A stretch of 64,000 nt of DNA from Phymatolithon calcareum (taxonomy: Eukaryota > Rhodophyta > Florideophyceae > Hapalidiales): positions 186,001 to 250,000 of the forward strand of contig OZ345352.1 in NCBI GenBank assembly GCA_977006965.1. The letters are read 5' to 3'. This document shows positions 32,846 to 45,468 of this stretch, piece by piece. Positions within the stretch are counted from its first letter, which is position 1; each line of letters begins with the position of its first letter. Below the pieces are notes generated by a model, which was not told where the DNA came from, searched no databases, and saw only the letters and a program-made list of their open reading frames with translations. Both the position numbers and the translations under genes were made by a program.

Positions 32846-34183
32846 TCATTTCCAGCAGACAGTAATACTTGGACACTTTTTAATTCCAACATGCTTTGTC
32901 ATGTTGTTCGCCACTGATGCCCAGAAAATGTCTCGCGACGCCACGTTGCATAAATCGCGCCGCGCACTCTGGAGGAGCAGCTGTCGTGGACCAATCCTTC
33001 CCTTCGAGTGATGCCCCAAAATCGCAGCGTTCGAAAGGTCAACTGAACCCGTGACGGTGCTCAGTGCAATCATAGAACGGAGTAGGAAATCGGCGCGAAT
33101 CCATGCCGGGCATAGCGAGACCACTGTGGCGACATGTGTTGGTGGTGGCAGTACAGGGTCGAGCGCTGGGATGTCGGACGGTGTATACGATCGCGTGGAG
33201 TCGTGCAGAATCGGAAACAAAGATTCGTCGACGATGTAGTGTATTTTGGCAATTTCTTCTACATTAGACGCGAAAAAAATATGCTCGGGCGCAAAGACGG
33301 CATGCAATGCGAGATGAGGCACTTTATAACCAAGATTGCCCGTCCACGCAAGATAGCGTGTATTGAGAATACTCTCTTTTTGCCTAAGATGTACGATAGG
33401 GGAGAGGCGATTGCCCGTTTCGAGCTTCGCGGCGGAGAAAGGTTCAGAGTCGACAATTAGAGAGATCCAAATTGGGGATACAGGTGGCATTACGACAACA
33501 ACTGGATCGGGAGTCGCAGCATCCATGATTTTTGACGGGAGCACCTCAGTCGTCCCTATTTTGCAGCACCCCATACATTCGTCCGCGTCGCACGCACAAC
33601 GTTGCGATATTCGCAGGATCGAAGCGACCAGGGGTATCCGCAAATCGGGCAAGGAAAGGAAAGCCATTAACACTCTTTTCAGAAGCACTCTCTATTGGAG
33701 TCCCACGATGTGTGACTTGATAACATTTTGCAGTGACTCTCTCGTCCGTAATTTCTTCCACCGAAATTTGCAAAGAGGGGCACGAAAAACGAAGGAGCGG
33801 CACGTAGAAAGGCGGCCAACCCCACGGGACCCGCCACGGTGATCTTCATGAACCCAGAATCCGCAGCAGTTAGGAGCATTCCTGGAAGGCCGCCAATGTC
33901 ACGCGGGGATAGCGTTGGAAGAAAGACGGGGGCCAGTTTGGCAGTGCGTTGCGCTCCGTCGCCGCATCCAAATTGGAAGCGCGTGCCTTCAAAGAAGATA
34001 TAATCGCGCTGCCGCCGTCTGCATTTCCGGGGCTGAGCACCTCCACAAAGGAGTGCATTTCGGATGACCGATACGATTAAGCCGCGTGCCGCACGTCTCG
34101 AGCAAGATCATGGCGATCGAGCATGACTGTGCAACGGGTACACGTGGGAATAGGTATGATATGAAACTGAGCTCGTTTGACAC
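32846..34183 (-). pseudogene. Unrecognised protein gene in several frames
   Basis: Overlapping minus-strand frames hand over from one to the next: 34183-33989, 34058-33870, 33879-33679, 33803-33546, then a 280-codon frame ending at 32846. The long frame has ordered-looking segments (NLGYKVPHLALHAVFAPEHI and HYIVDESLFPIL) and a Pro/Val-rich stretch. I recognise no family. The pattern suggests one gene of about 400 codons broken by at least three indels, or a mixture of spurious frames. Confidence 0.4.
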
Positions 34184-34189
34184 GACACC

Positions 34190-34640
34190 TACACAGTTTT
34201 ATCACTGTGGCCCTCCTGCATAAACACACAGTGATTTTCCATTCTCTGTGCGTCTTGAACGTCCGTGGTCTTGCCTATACAAGACAAGCACATGACGAAG
34301 GGATCTCGAGGTGACAATCTCCACACACTTCATCTATAATAGCAACGGCTGATGGAGAAAAACTGTCACATTACTTTCTAGTACATGGTGTGGGGCATTA
34401 GAAAAATGCGAGGCCTTGAGCGATTGCATGTGCACATACCTGTCGGAGAATATGATATGGCAAATAAGTAAAGAAGAAGAAGAACAAAAGTAGATACAGT
34501 AAAGGCTATCACCGTACTTGTACTCATTCAATGGTAAGTGAGGTCCGGAATCTAAGTTGGAGATTCGCCCCGTGCCCGAAGCTGCAAAGCTTTTTCGACT
34601 GGAACCAGAATATCTTGAGGAAGGAGTGAATTTCTAGCAT
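34190..34640. other. No gene recognised
   Basis: AT-rich, with no motif and no repeat partner. Confidence 0.3.
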
Positions 34641-34650
34641 ACATTTTTAT

Positions 34651-35850
34651 TTAGAAAACATTCAGCGGGCCCGCCTTCACTAATTCATTCATTGCAAGTT
34701 TGGGATCATTTCTTTCAATACGAATTCTCCAAAGAGCGCGCATAGCTCCCAGACAAAGCATGCACTGCACACCGTACAACCTATCCACATCACATGTAGT
34801 CATCGGCAAACATCTAAATCCTGCTTGCGACCGCACTCGCAACAAGCGCAAAGTCGCACCCGGGGTAAACCGTAAGCTTTGCCTCCCCAGATGACGCGTA
34901 ATAATCTGGCGGGTACTCCAAAGACGCCATTTCTGTCCCATGGTATCCGTGAAGCTCTCGATGGATATACCACGGTCCTGCAGCTTGAACACCAACATAA
35001 CCATCGTCGTGTCTCCTGCATACGCTGTCACAATGCCCATTACGCCATGCATTCTGCGACCAATCATGCCGCGCATTCCATAGCCTCCAAGGTCGCCCAT
35101 ACGTCGAATCGTATCCTCCATGACCGTATCCGCCGTACCTTCCGGCCCATCATACCCATCTTCTCGTTCATCCGCCCTGCCATGCCTCGACCGCCTATTC
35201 CGTCGCCGAAACCGCAGTATCCACCCCATCTACCCATCGGACCCCGCATTAGGGCGTTTGCCGAGCATCCGAGGGCACCGTACGAGCCGTAGCGCGCCTT
35301 GCGACTCATGTCGCGCAAAGTCTGGTGTCCCTCGACGATGGTCAAGAGCGGTGCACCAAATTTGTCTTGGACAAGCACATTCCAATGTCCGCAGTTTCAC
35401 ATTCCGCCGTAGCCTTCGCCGCCTGAGCCGTATCCACGATAACCATTTCCATGCAAAACCGGTCCGCCGTGCCCCCGTAGCCTCCATAGCTGCCATAGCC
35501 GCCATGACCTCCATACCCTCCATACCCACCATGGACTCCACAGCCACTATGACCTCCATAGCCGCCATAGCCACGATAGCCTCTTCGTCCAAAGCCTAGT
35601 TCGTCCATTCCGTATTTCATCGCAGATCCGAGCATGCCGGCCATTGCACCGCCGCCCATGAAACCAGAGCGCTTGACGAGCTGAGCAACTATCTTTTCGT
35701 CATCGTCCAATATTACCACGCTCTCTATGCCGTATCCGCCACGGCCTCCATAGCCGCCACCGTAACCACCACCGTAACCACCACCGTAACCGCCCTAGCA
35801 CCGTATCCACACATTCCACCACCATATCCATATCCTTTTCTGTGGCTCAC
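34651..35850 (-). pseudogene. Gly/Tyr-rich protein, frame-broken
   Basis: Read on the minus strand from about 35850, there is first a run of 12-bp units coding GGYG (35760-35800), then ESVVILDDDEKIVAQLVKR and a GFMGGGAMAGML segment. A second GYGGYGG/HGG tract follows at about 35480-35590. After a frame change, near 35350, comes NVLVQDKFGAPLLTIVEGHQ, a Gly/Met-rich tract, and after another change VMLVFKLQDRGISIE and DRLYGVQCMLCLGAMRAL to the stop at 34651. The alternation of beta-strand-like segments (VILDDDEKIV, VLVQDKFGAPLL) with Gly-rich linkers could suggest a scramblase or LURP-one-like beta-barrel with disordered insertions, but that is speculative. At least three frame changes are needed. 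Confidence 0.55.
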
Positions 35851-35875
35851 GACGTTGTAAGAGCAGCCCGAATTA

Positions 35876-37640
<1,765 letters not shown>

Positions 37641-37793
37641 GCTTCTGTGCTCTACACTCACTGTATGATATAGATAATAAATTTTTATATTATTTTTTCA
37701 ATAAATATTAATTCAGTTTCAAGTACGATGATTTTTTTAACATGGTCTACCCTACCAAAACAAGGTACATTCGATACTCAAAAAAGTTGAGTA

Positions 37794-37985
37794 CAGGGGG
37801 GGTCGCTATATAGTGCCGGGTTATATAGTGCCACCTTCTACTTAGTGCCTGTGGGGATAAAAAGACACGGCAAACACGCTTACAGTAGTGCGAAACGGTC
37901 CCTCAAATTTCATGTAGTGCGGAACCTAAATAGTGCGAATTTTTTTAGTCTGGTTCTATGTGGCACTATATAGCGACCCCCCCTG
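37794..37985. mobile_element. 192-bp MITE with 25-bp inverted ends, TA target site
   Basis: The left end CAGGGGGGGTCGCTATATAG (then TGCC) is an exact inverted copy of the right end. TA flanks it on both sides (37792-37793 and 37986-37987), as expected for Tc1/mariner/pogo-type transposition. The inside carries the hexamer TAGTGC at six places in direct orientation (about 37810, 37825, 37840, 37886, 37914 and 37931) plus the inverted copy in the right end. No coding capacity, so non-autonomous. Confidence 0.92.
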
Positions 37986-38443
37986 TATCGAATATAGCTT
38001 AATTTCGAATTTTTTAGGTTGTATTGATGTGGTGGCCAAGGGCGGCGGGAATCTCGATAATATCGTTATTTACAAATTTGAAACAAAAATCTAGCGCAAA
38101 ATGACGGGGTAATGTTTCACAAAGGTCATGCGAAGAATTGATAATTCTTCCGGGACGACACACGCTCGACTCATCTCATACCGATCAAAAATTTATACAC
38201 GCATCCTTGACTTCACTTGCGTTCAGTACTGCGACAGCAACACAAATACTTGTACCTGTGCGTCACCTCTATCATAGCAACTCAACAACTCCAATCACTC
38301 ATGTCTATGTAACGTCGACCTTTTAGCGTGTCCCTCATGTACAGTACAGTAACGAGTACAAAATCGCACATCCCGCCGCAGACCCCATTCCTCCATTTTC
38401 CAAGGAACTAACCCCGCCGTCCTTCTCCTCCATCACTTCCCCC

Positions 38444-39657
38444 GTGCAAACCCAAGGCGGCACAGTAAACCATTTCGACATGGACGTCGCCGATCTCGCT
38501 CTCGCTCTCATCGCAGAGGCGCGCTATGCTGTGAATGGCATCCAAACTCGAGTTGCCAACTTTCGGCAGGGACCTGGCACCTTCCAAAGATTGACTAATA
38601 ATCTGGATGCGATAAATGGGAGCTGTGGAGACATATCTTGGATCGGCGCCAGCATCAGCCCCTGCTCGCATCCGCTCTGCCTTCCTGGAAGTAGTTACGT
38701 CCGTGTGCGACATTCTGGAGAACTGCGACTCAACGTTGGAAGAAGGTTGGGCAAAGGAGTTTAAGGGAAGCAAAAGTGGCTTATCATCGAAATTGAAGTC
38801 CTTGTTTAATCGAACAACGCGAGCGATAGCTTTAAGCGACACCATGGAAACGGTGCAACAGCAAGTTTAAAGCGCGTCGATGAAGCTGGAAACTCTGATT
38901 GCAACGTTCGTGACAGAAGAGAATATTGATGTTGTCGTGTCCAAGCTGGACAATATGGAACGAATCGGTAATGAGAAAGAAGTGTATCGAGTGGAAACAA
39001 GCACACAAGCACACAACGCTTAAGTTTGATGCGAAGGATGAGGATGGAAAGCCGTGTTCTCCGGAAGGAATGTTGAAGGAATCAATTTTATCGTTGGAGT
39101 CGTCTTCCGCAGTGATTGCGGCGACTGGAGTGAATACGGGCAGGGTGATTACGCCTGCGCATAGTGTGCTCGGAATGGCCGGAGTAGGGAAGACGATTAC
39201 GTTACAAGGACTTGCGTCTAATGAGGAGATTCGGGAACGTTTTCCGGACGGAGTCCAGTACATGCGTTTGAGTCAAAAAGCAACGTTCCTGACGGCAAGA
39301 GGAGAAGTCGCGAAAATAATGCGTCTTACATGAGCATCGGCTTCTGTGTGTGAGGTAGAGCAGTCCGAGTCATTGCGGGAGGTGATTGACTACGCGGTGG
39401 CATGGTTCGAAGAGAAATTTTGTCTTTTTCTCGTGGGCGACCTCTTGCCTACGGAGAAGAACAAAACCGGGTTCCTGAGTGATATCACCCAGCTTTTGAG
39501 GAGCTGCCCAGCGAGCCGGATGGCAATAACGACAAGGAGTGCAGACATAGCGCACACTGCTGGGCGGCCTGCTGACTTCTCACCAAGAGATGCACTAGGG
39601 GACGTATCTGTGAGCATGTTCATGACGCACGCAAAACGGGATGCCTCCCCCCCGTAG
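38444..39657 (+). pseudogene. NB-ARC/STAND ATPase, truncated and frame-broken
   Basis: The nucleotide-binding part lies in one frame from 38926 to 39657: Walker A VLGMAGVGKTITLQGLA near 39175, RFPDGVQYMRLSQ, a Walker-B-like FCLFLVGDLLP near 39425, and SRMAITTRSADIA near 39520. That is the order of NB-ARC signalling ATPases, although Walker B has Gly for the first acidic residue. A TGA at 39331 interrupts the frame. The N-terminal helical part (38.45-38.87 kb) lies in two other frames (VADLALALIAEARYAV, then SAFLEVVTSVCDILENC). The gene stops near 39660, just before LINE sequence. The missing C-terminus would normally hold ARC2 and repeat domains. Confidence 0.8.
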
Positions 39658-39736
39658 CCAGACAGCTGAAAGCAGGGGGATAATCGAGTGCTCGAAAAAA
39701 AAGACTAGCGTGCTGGCTGTTCCAAGAGTAACCAGC

Positions 39737-40393
39737 GACGTAGAAGAGCTCAAATGTGTTGGACCACCTCAAGAACAAAATTTCAGCAAAGTCAATAGAA
39801 GCATGGCTATTAAAAGATGAATATGATTCCCTGGAGCCGAACAGAAAGCGAAAATACCGGAAGGGTATCCCTGTAGTCCTAACGCTACCGAAAGTATGAC
39901 ATCGCGAATTGGCAGCTAATTGGACATTTGGTGGGCTTCCCGCTCTGAGCACGACAATTTTCCCCTCGAGGTCCTGAAGGAGAACAGAGGTGGGTTTTTT
40001 TAGTCCACTGAATCGTGTTACACCAACAAGAAAAGAAAACCCCTTCAAGACAGAATCTAGCCAAAACCCTGCGCCTTAGGAAAGTTGTCCCGAGCGTCAG
40101 CAAGTGCGTTGGTAACTTTTAAATAAAAATCTACCTTTCTTCTTCTTCTGAGCACGACAAGGCTAGAACGAAGATTTGTTATGAGTGTGTCATTTCTCAT
40201 CAACATCGTTGCCGACCACATATCAAGATATCACTTAGCCGAAGTAGAGACCAAGATGACTGATCATGCACTGGACAAGGTATTCGTCTGTAGTATTCTG
40301 TTTTATGATGACATGGAATTATTTTCGAGCTCCAAGGTTCTGTCCCATCTTTCAAAGGGGAGCTGTGCCGCTAATATTGCAACAAAAGTATAG
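39737..40393 (+). pseudogene. LINE C-terminal module, copy 2, split by insertion
   Basis: Same module as 25814-26250: NRKRKYRK near 39840, then RQLAAN... and, after the inserted retroposon, TRLERRFVMSVSFLINIV and TDHALDKVFVCSIL. Non-functional. Confidence 0.8.
39958..40146 (+). mobile_element. 189-bp SINE-like retroposon with 14-bp target duplication
   Basis: The insert is flanked by TCTGAGCACGACAA at 39944-39957 and 40147-40160. Copy 1 of the duplication lacks it. It ends in CTTTTAAATAAAAATCTACC followed by (CTT)n. Relatives are at 60150-60357 and, shorter, 61678-61800. I see no convincing pol III box A/B, so the origin (tRNA-derived or a LINE 3' end) is open. Confidence 0.88.
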
Positions 40394-41313
40394 TGGGGGG
40401 GGGGGAATTGTATGTTTTTATTTTAGAAGCCCTCAACGCCGGTATTCACGAACTTCAGCGCAGCTTCCCGTTCATACTGCCATCTCATTACCCAATCAGA
40501 TCACATTACACTATCATTTCTTCTAACAGTTGGATTTCCAAGGTTAAAAGTTTGTCAATCGCCGTTTTCGTCCCTTCTTCCCAAGATTCTTCTGCTCTTG
40601 GACTTGTTAAATTTCGTTGTAGAGTTTTCTGATTCTCTTCCGCGACCTCGTTGACGTGTTCAATGTAAGACTCTGCTCTTCATGGTGGAAAGCGGTCAAA
40701 GAACCACTTGAGTGCTAGGAGTCGACGTTTCCTGGATCGAATTTGGAGTACAGGGCTTACTTTCTCCTTAGTATCGACGGCAATTTTTCTCTCTTTTTCT
40801 TCTTCCTTTTCAATCCATTCCTGTCGTCGGCGGTGGCTCTCGTGTTTGTGGGTCACCAGCCCTCGTTCGGCTCGCTCGGTACTGCCTCTTAGGTGCTCAT
40901 GCTCCTGCAGAAAGCGGATATCCCTCTCTGATTGCTGTATGTCCCCTTCTTTTCCTGCGTAATTTGCTTCCTTCTCGAGTTCGTCCTTCCCTCGTATAAG
41001 CCCCTGAGCGAAGTGCTCTCCGAGTTGCGCTCTTCTTATCGTTGGTGGAGTAATTCTGCAGAGGGCTCGCATTCGAGCGTGCAATCGTTTCGCGTAGTTA
41101 CCGAAGACAACAGAGTAGAACAGACACTCCGCTTGGTTAATCTGCGCTTCGACTGAGTTTGTCCATGGTGTGAGGTGTATCGCGTACTCCCATCTGCATT
41201 GCACAAGAGCCTTGTACATTGCTATGTTCTTGGTAGTAGCTAGTCCTTGCGCTTGGACTCCCAGGTCTTTTAGTCCCATGATGATTCCCTTCGCCGCGTT
41301 GATGCGCTTTAGT
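40394..41313 (-). mobile_element. 920-bp 5'-truncated LINE insertion
   Basis: ACAAAAGTATAG is present at both ends (40382-40393 and 41314-41325), and copy 1 of the duplication has the uninterrupted site near 26245. The minus strand reads INAAKGIIMGLKDLGVQ, CRWEYAIHLTPWT and CLFYSVVFGNYAKR, the end of an RT of a third subfamily, followed by a very basic/acidic C-terminal tail. The tail is open to 40680. The 3' end has a run of 11-12 C on the minus strand. The 227-codon frame starts in flanking host sequence. Confidence 0.9.
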
Positions 41314-42598
41314 ACAAAAGTATAGCGAGTAGCTTCTGTAAAAAGTTTCAACTGTATACGCAAATTCTTAAATATAACGACGTTTTATTTATCGTAAATA
41401 TGTAGATTTTGTTGAGAAGGTACAATGCGTCCCAATTGAAGGCAATTCGGCACCTCTACTTTATCGTCGATTTTTCTTTTTTCTGTTCTTACTGAACTGC
41501 GCGTCTTGATATTCTTTAATTCTTTAATCCTTCTTCAATTCTGGCTTTCTTTGACTTCTGTTCGTTTCTTTGATTCTGGCTTTTTGTGATACTGGTTTAG
41601 CTGGGAAAGGGCCACCCTTGGTTCTTGCTTGTATGTTTCCGGCTTGATCCTCACCTCAGCGCTTGTCTACTTTTTCGAAGCCTATCTTGCAGATTTGATG
41701 ATTTTCTCGACCATGCTCCTAAACTGTGGTCCCTTCCCACGCTCTCGTTGTCTCCAAAATAAGAACCATTTTTGTATTTGTCAACTTTTGCGTCGAAATA
41801 GTCGGTTTCTTAGTCTCTTTTAGTGTTTACTGTGTTGAGAACGAGCTCGTTATAAAGCGACGCCTACGCTTTGCGTTACCATTATTCACATGACCGGTAG
41901 AGAGATTCGAAAAAACTTCCAAATCTTTTCGAGAAAATCCTATATGTGTTCTATTGAGTAATTTTTAGTAAGTCATAAGCAAGTGAGAATAGACTAAGGA
42001 GGATGAGAGGAAAGTTGCTAGTGCGATCAATATCATTCTGAATCTGCAGACTAAGGATAAGCCGGAGCAGAATCAAAGTGCCATTTAACCTCCAGTTCGG
42101 AAGCTGGCCATGTTTACAATAAAATATAATGTTTTGAAGAGCCTTTAGTGACATTGAATTCCAATTTCTAGGATTAGTGACAATGACGTGCTAGTTTTCA
42201 TATTAGCTATACAGAATTTCTGTGACAGTGACGTGAAAATTAGAGACACTGAAAGTATTTAGCGCTTAAAATGTGCCTCCCGTTCAAGACGCCACTTCGA
42301 AGGCGAGTGGGAGCACACCTGTACCAGCTCTGGAGAGGTGAAAAGCTCTGTATTCAAATTCACATATGATAGCTCGCCAATTGCGCTTCGGCGCAGGACC
42401 GACATGGGAAAACGCAAGCTCCCCCTTGCGCACCGCCACCCGGAAACCGACTCTGCTTCCCGCGGTGGCGCTCCCGCCGTCACATAGACTATGTAGCTGA
42501 GCAACTTCGTCACATCTGTCGCCATCTTTAGCCACAAACCGGTCTCCTCATCTGTCATACTCCGAGCTTCAGATTCCTACACCCATCTCACGCACTTT

Positions 42599-42649
42599 CT
42601 TTCTTTCTTTACTGCAGAAGACGTTAATTAGAGTTAACATCTGGGGTTG
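42599..42649 (-). mobile_element. 51-bp insertion with 12-bp target duplication
   Basis: CTCACGCACTTT flanks the insert at 42587-42598 and 42650-42661, while copy 1 (27490-27515) has it once. On the minus strand the insert ends in AGTAAAGAAAGAAAG, a tail like that at 12590-12611 (AATAAAGAAAGAAGG). It looks like an extremely 5'-truncated retroposon. Confidence 0.85.
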
Positions 42650-43130
42650 CTCACGCACTTTGACATAGATTCATTTTTTTCCTTTCCGCGCCGGACCGGT
42701 AACAAGCCCGGGCTCCGCCAATCTTATCAACCTTTTTTCCAAACCTGGTCGGAACTCGGCAGGAAGTGTCTTCCCCTTGAGCAGGTCGCTCAAGCTAAAC
42801 ATATCCTTTCGAGCTTCATCCTAAACATTTCTCACGAAGTTCTCTACATCCTCAGCGCCCTTATCCTTCTCGTCGATATACGTGCACAGGCTGTACACCT
42901 CGCACCCACTTTTCGTCACAGCGTCATTTTCATTTAGAGGAAGCACTGACAGATACTCCAAGCTATGGTCAACTTGGCGGCCTTCCGCCGAGATGGAAGG
43001 TCGGATGTAGAGTCAGATTCAGTTAGTGTTGCAGTAATATACACATGAGAATTGAAGTGGGGACAAAACCAAGTTTATGTGGCTGCTTTATGCAGCTTAG
43101 TATTGTTACAGTCGGCCACTCTATCTTCTC

Positions 43131-43400
43131 ATGCTGATGTGTTTACAGTCACCAATCGGGCAAAGCGAGAATATAAGCGACATGTATAACTTTGGGAGCT
43201 TACAACTAAGTGGAGCGGAAGGTGGTCTGCGTGACCCACATCAAGCTGTAGAGCGTTTCTCCTTAGCAATCCATGAACACCGAAACTTGTCTTCTAGGGA
43301 TAGCCCTGAAGTTTTTGCTACTACGCGAGGCTAAGGGCATAGAAAAAGACCGTTTCCGTGCCGTAGATCTTTACATTTGAGCTATGCTATTCGGTAGAGA
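43131..43400 (+). pseudogene. Sel1-like fragment, duplicate
   Basis: This is the copy-2 partner of 27977-28260 (SDMYNFGSLQLSG, DPHQAVERFSLAI). The same frame change precedes the AVDLY helix, so decay predates the segmental duplication. Confidence 0.5.
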
Positions 43401-44407
43401 TGTATGCCCTATGAGAAAGTAGGAAACAATTACTCTCGCAAGACGTGAAGGGTGTACAACCAGATCCCCGTGGTGGCGCTGAGCTGTACACCCACTCTAT
43501 CATGGAGTGCTGCGATGCTCGATCCAGAAGCATTACGCATTTGCATCTTATTTGTCTTTGAGGGAGCTACAGAAAAAACAATGGTAGAGCGCATCCGACA
43601 GCCAAGGTCGCGCTGTGTCAACTGAGATCGATCGGTATACCATTGAGAAAGCATAGCCCCTTGAAAGCAGCCAAGACGTAAATCAACCAAAATGGCAATA
43701 CCCCGTGCACCTGCCCCCGCGCACTGCAAGTATACGTACAGCCATTGCAGAAACTGAGAGGAAATTCCTCGCACTTCCCGTTTTGGAGTCCCAGCTGAGC
43801 GCTGTGATTCTAGTGCTTCTGTCCGATTAGCTTATTAATGGCGTGTTCAATAACCATTCTAACTTGTCTCTGGCCTTTCTTATGCGCTGTTTGTCAGTGA
43901 CACCAACTGGCGCTAGATACACTCCTTGATATGGAGACTCTGAGTGATTTCTGAAATAGGCCGTGCATCACTGCAAGAACTTGATTTCCTGATATACATA
44001 TCATATATTAGGTGCCGTAGATCCGTAATACAGTTCTCTGCTGAAGGAATCGTGGACACCATACGAGAAGGGAGACTTAGAAGGTGCAATGGACAGGTTG
44101 AGGGATCACTGGATACAAGCGCTCAGCAGAAACACAATGCTGTAGAACGGAGGAAGCAGTAGGAAGCATATCATGTGCTCCCCACTCCTTTCTTTATTGT
44201 AAGCCTCAACTGGTGATGGATTCAGGGTTGCTGACTCGTAAACAGAAACTGGCTCGAGGATTGGACCGCAAGCCCCGAGATGAATAGTTTAGTTTCCAAC
44301 TTACTCTACTGTAGAACAGGAGGGACAGGGAATGACAATAGAGCCCTCTTTAGCAGCGATATACGTATCGGTAACAATGCATGTCACTGCAGTAGACAGA
44401 GTGAACC

Positions 44408-44515
44408 CTAACTATCTACCAAATGGGCCGCGCCGTGGGGACCTCCCGAGCTTAATGACCCAGAGGGCCGGTCCAGATTCGGTCGTCCCCCATTCGGTGG
44501 ACAGTTTAGGCTTAC
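44408..44515. mobile_element. Small foldback element, duplicate
   Basis: Copy-2 partner of 29255-29362 with the same inverted ACTATCTACCAAATGGG-type ends and GC-rich core. Confidence 0.6.
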
Positions 44516-44566
44516 TCCCGAAAGCCTAGCTATCCATCTATAGCGTCTAGAACACAGAAAAGCTAG

Positions 44567-44783
44567 CCACTCACCGAACACAACAGATGGGTGAGAGTGC
44601 AAAATGATAGCTTTGTAGTTCAAGTTTTTTTTTTTGATTGGAGTTAATTTAAAAGCCTCACAGTCTTACGAATATACGGGCAAGGCTTCCTCAGTTGCTA
44701 CCTTCCAGTGTGTAGACCGTTGAAACCTACCGCCTTCCATAGGCGGTGGGGAAAGTGCTTTTTCAGAGCTCTTAGGCGAGTGT
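44567..44783 (-). mobile_element. ~215-bp insertion containing a LINE 3' tail
   Basis: It is absent from copy 1, where GCTAGACTGG continues directly. A run of 12 T followed by an AATTTAAAAGCCTCACAGTC block is the reverse complement of the LINE 3' end (compare 21941 and 59067). No clear target duplication was found, so it may be composite. Confidence 0.6.
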
Positions 44784-45468
44784 TGATATTCTTTTCGATT
44801 CATGATACCATTTCAATATAGTAAGCGGCTTTATTGAGATGAAACATTGGGTAGCAAAAAAGAAAGCCCAGCAATGTGTTAAGCACATATGCTTCTGGCA
44901 TGCAATTTTCTTATTTGACTTAATAAGATGAACATAACAACTTGAAGATCGCTCGACAAAAGTCATTTTCTTCTCCAGGTGTACATTGGGGCTCCCTAGA
45001 TTTTTGTTGAGTGTTCTAGCTTCCCCCCACGATATTGCAGGTTCTACACAACCCATTTCCTCTCTTTGAAGAGCAAAACTGCCTCCAAATTTGAGCTCCC
45101 GGCGTGTTTCGTTGAGCGTCTTCTTCTCTTCTAGAACATTTTCGCGCGGTTCAAGTTCTCCCTCAAGAAAAATTCATTGGCCTAACGTAATGTACATTAA
45201 TCGTTCTGCTTCTTCAGACGTCGAGCGACTCGAAGGCTGCATCGCCGGCGGTGTGGGCCGGAGCAGCAGGCAGTCGGACGATGCAGTAGGGCGATGGTTG
45301 CGTTGAGGCATTCATCGCCGACGGCGTGGGACAGCGGAGCATAGTGTTTTCCACGTGTCAAACCGTCAACCGGAGCTGTGGTCGGTTCCGCCCTGGACCA
45401 GAAGGCTCTCGGTGACGCCACGGCGCTGTCATTTGGTGGAAAATTAAGAATCAATGATCCCCACATTC

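Larger units (their letters stand above)
39737..45035. repeat. Segmental duplication, copy 2
   Basis: Partner of 25814-29670 in the same orientation. Relative to copy 1 it has a 189-bp retroposon, a 920-bp LINE piece, a 51-bp piece and about 215 bp near 44.57-44.78 kb inserted. Each of the first three is flanked by a target duplication. Its left edge adjoins the broken NB-ARC gene and its right edge a foldback-rich region. Confidence 0.9.

Noticed and set aside
35120-35599. 159-codon plus frame rich in Ser and Ile repeats
   Set aside because: It is the antisense of the Gly/Tyr repeat tract.
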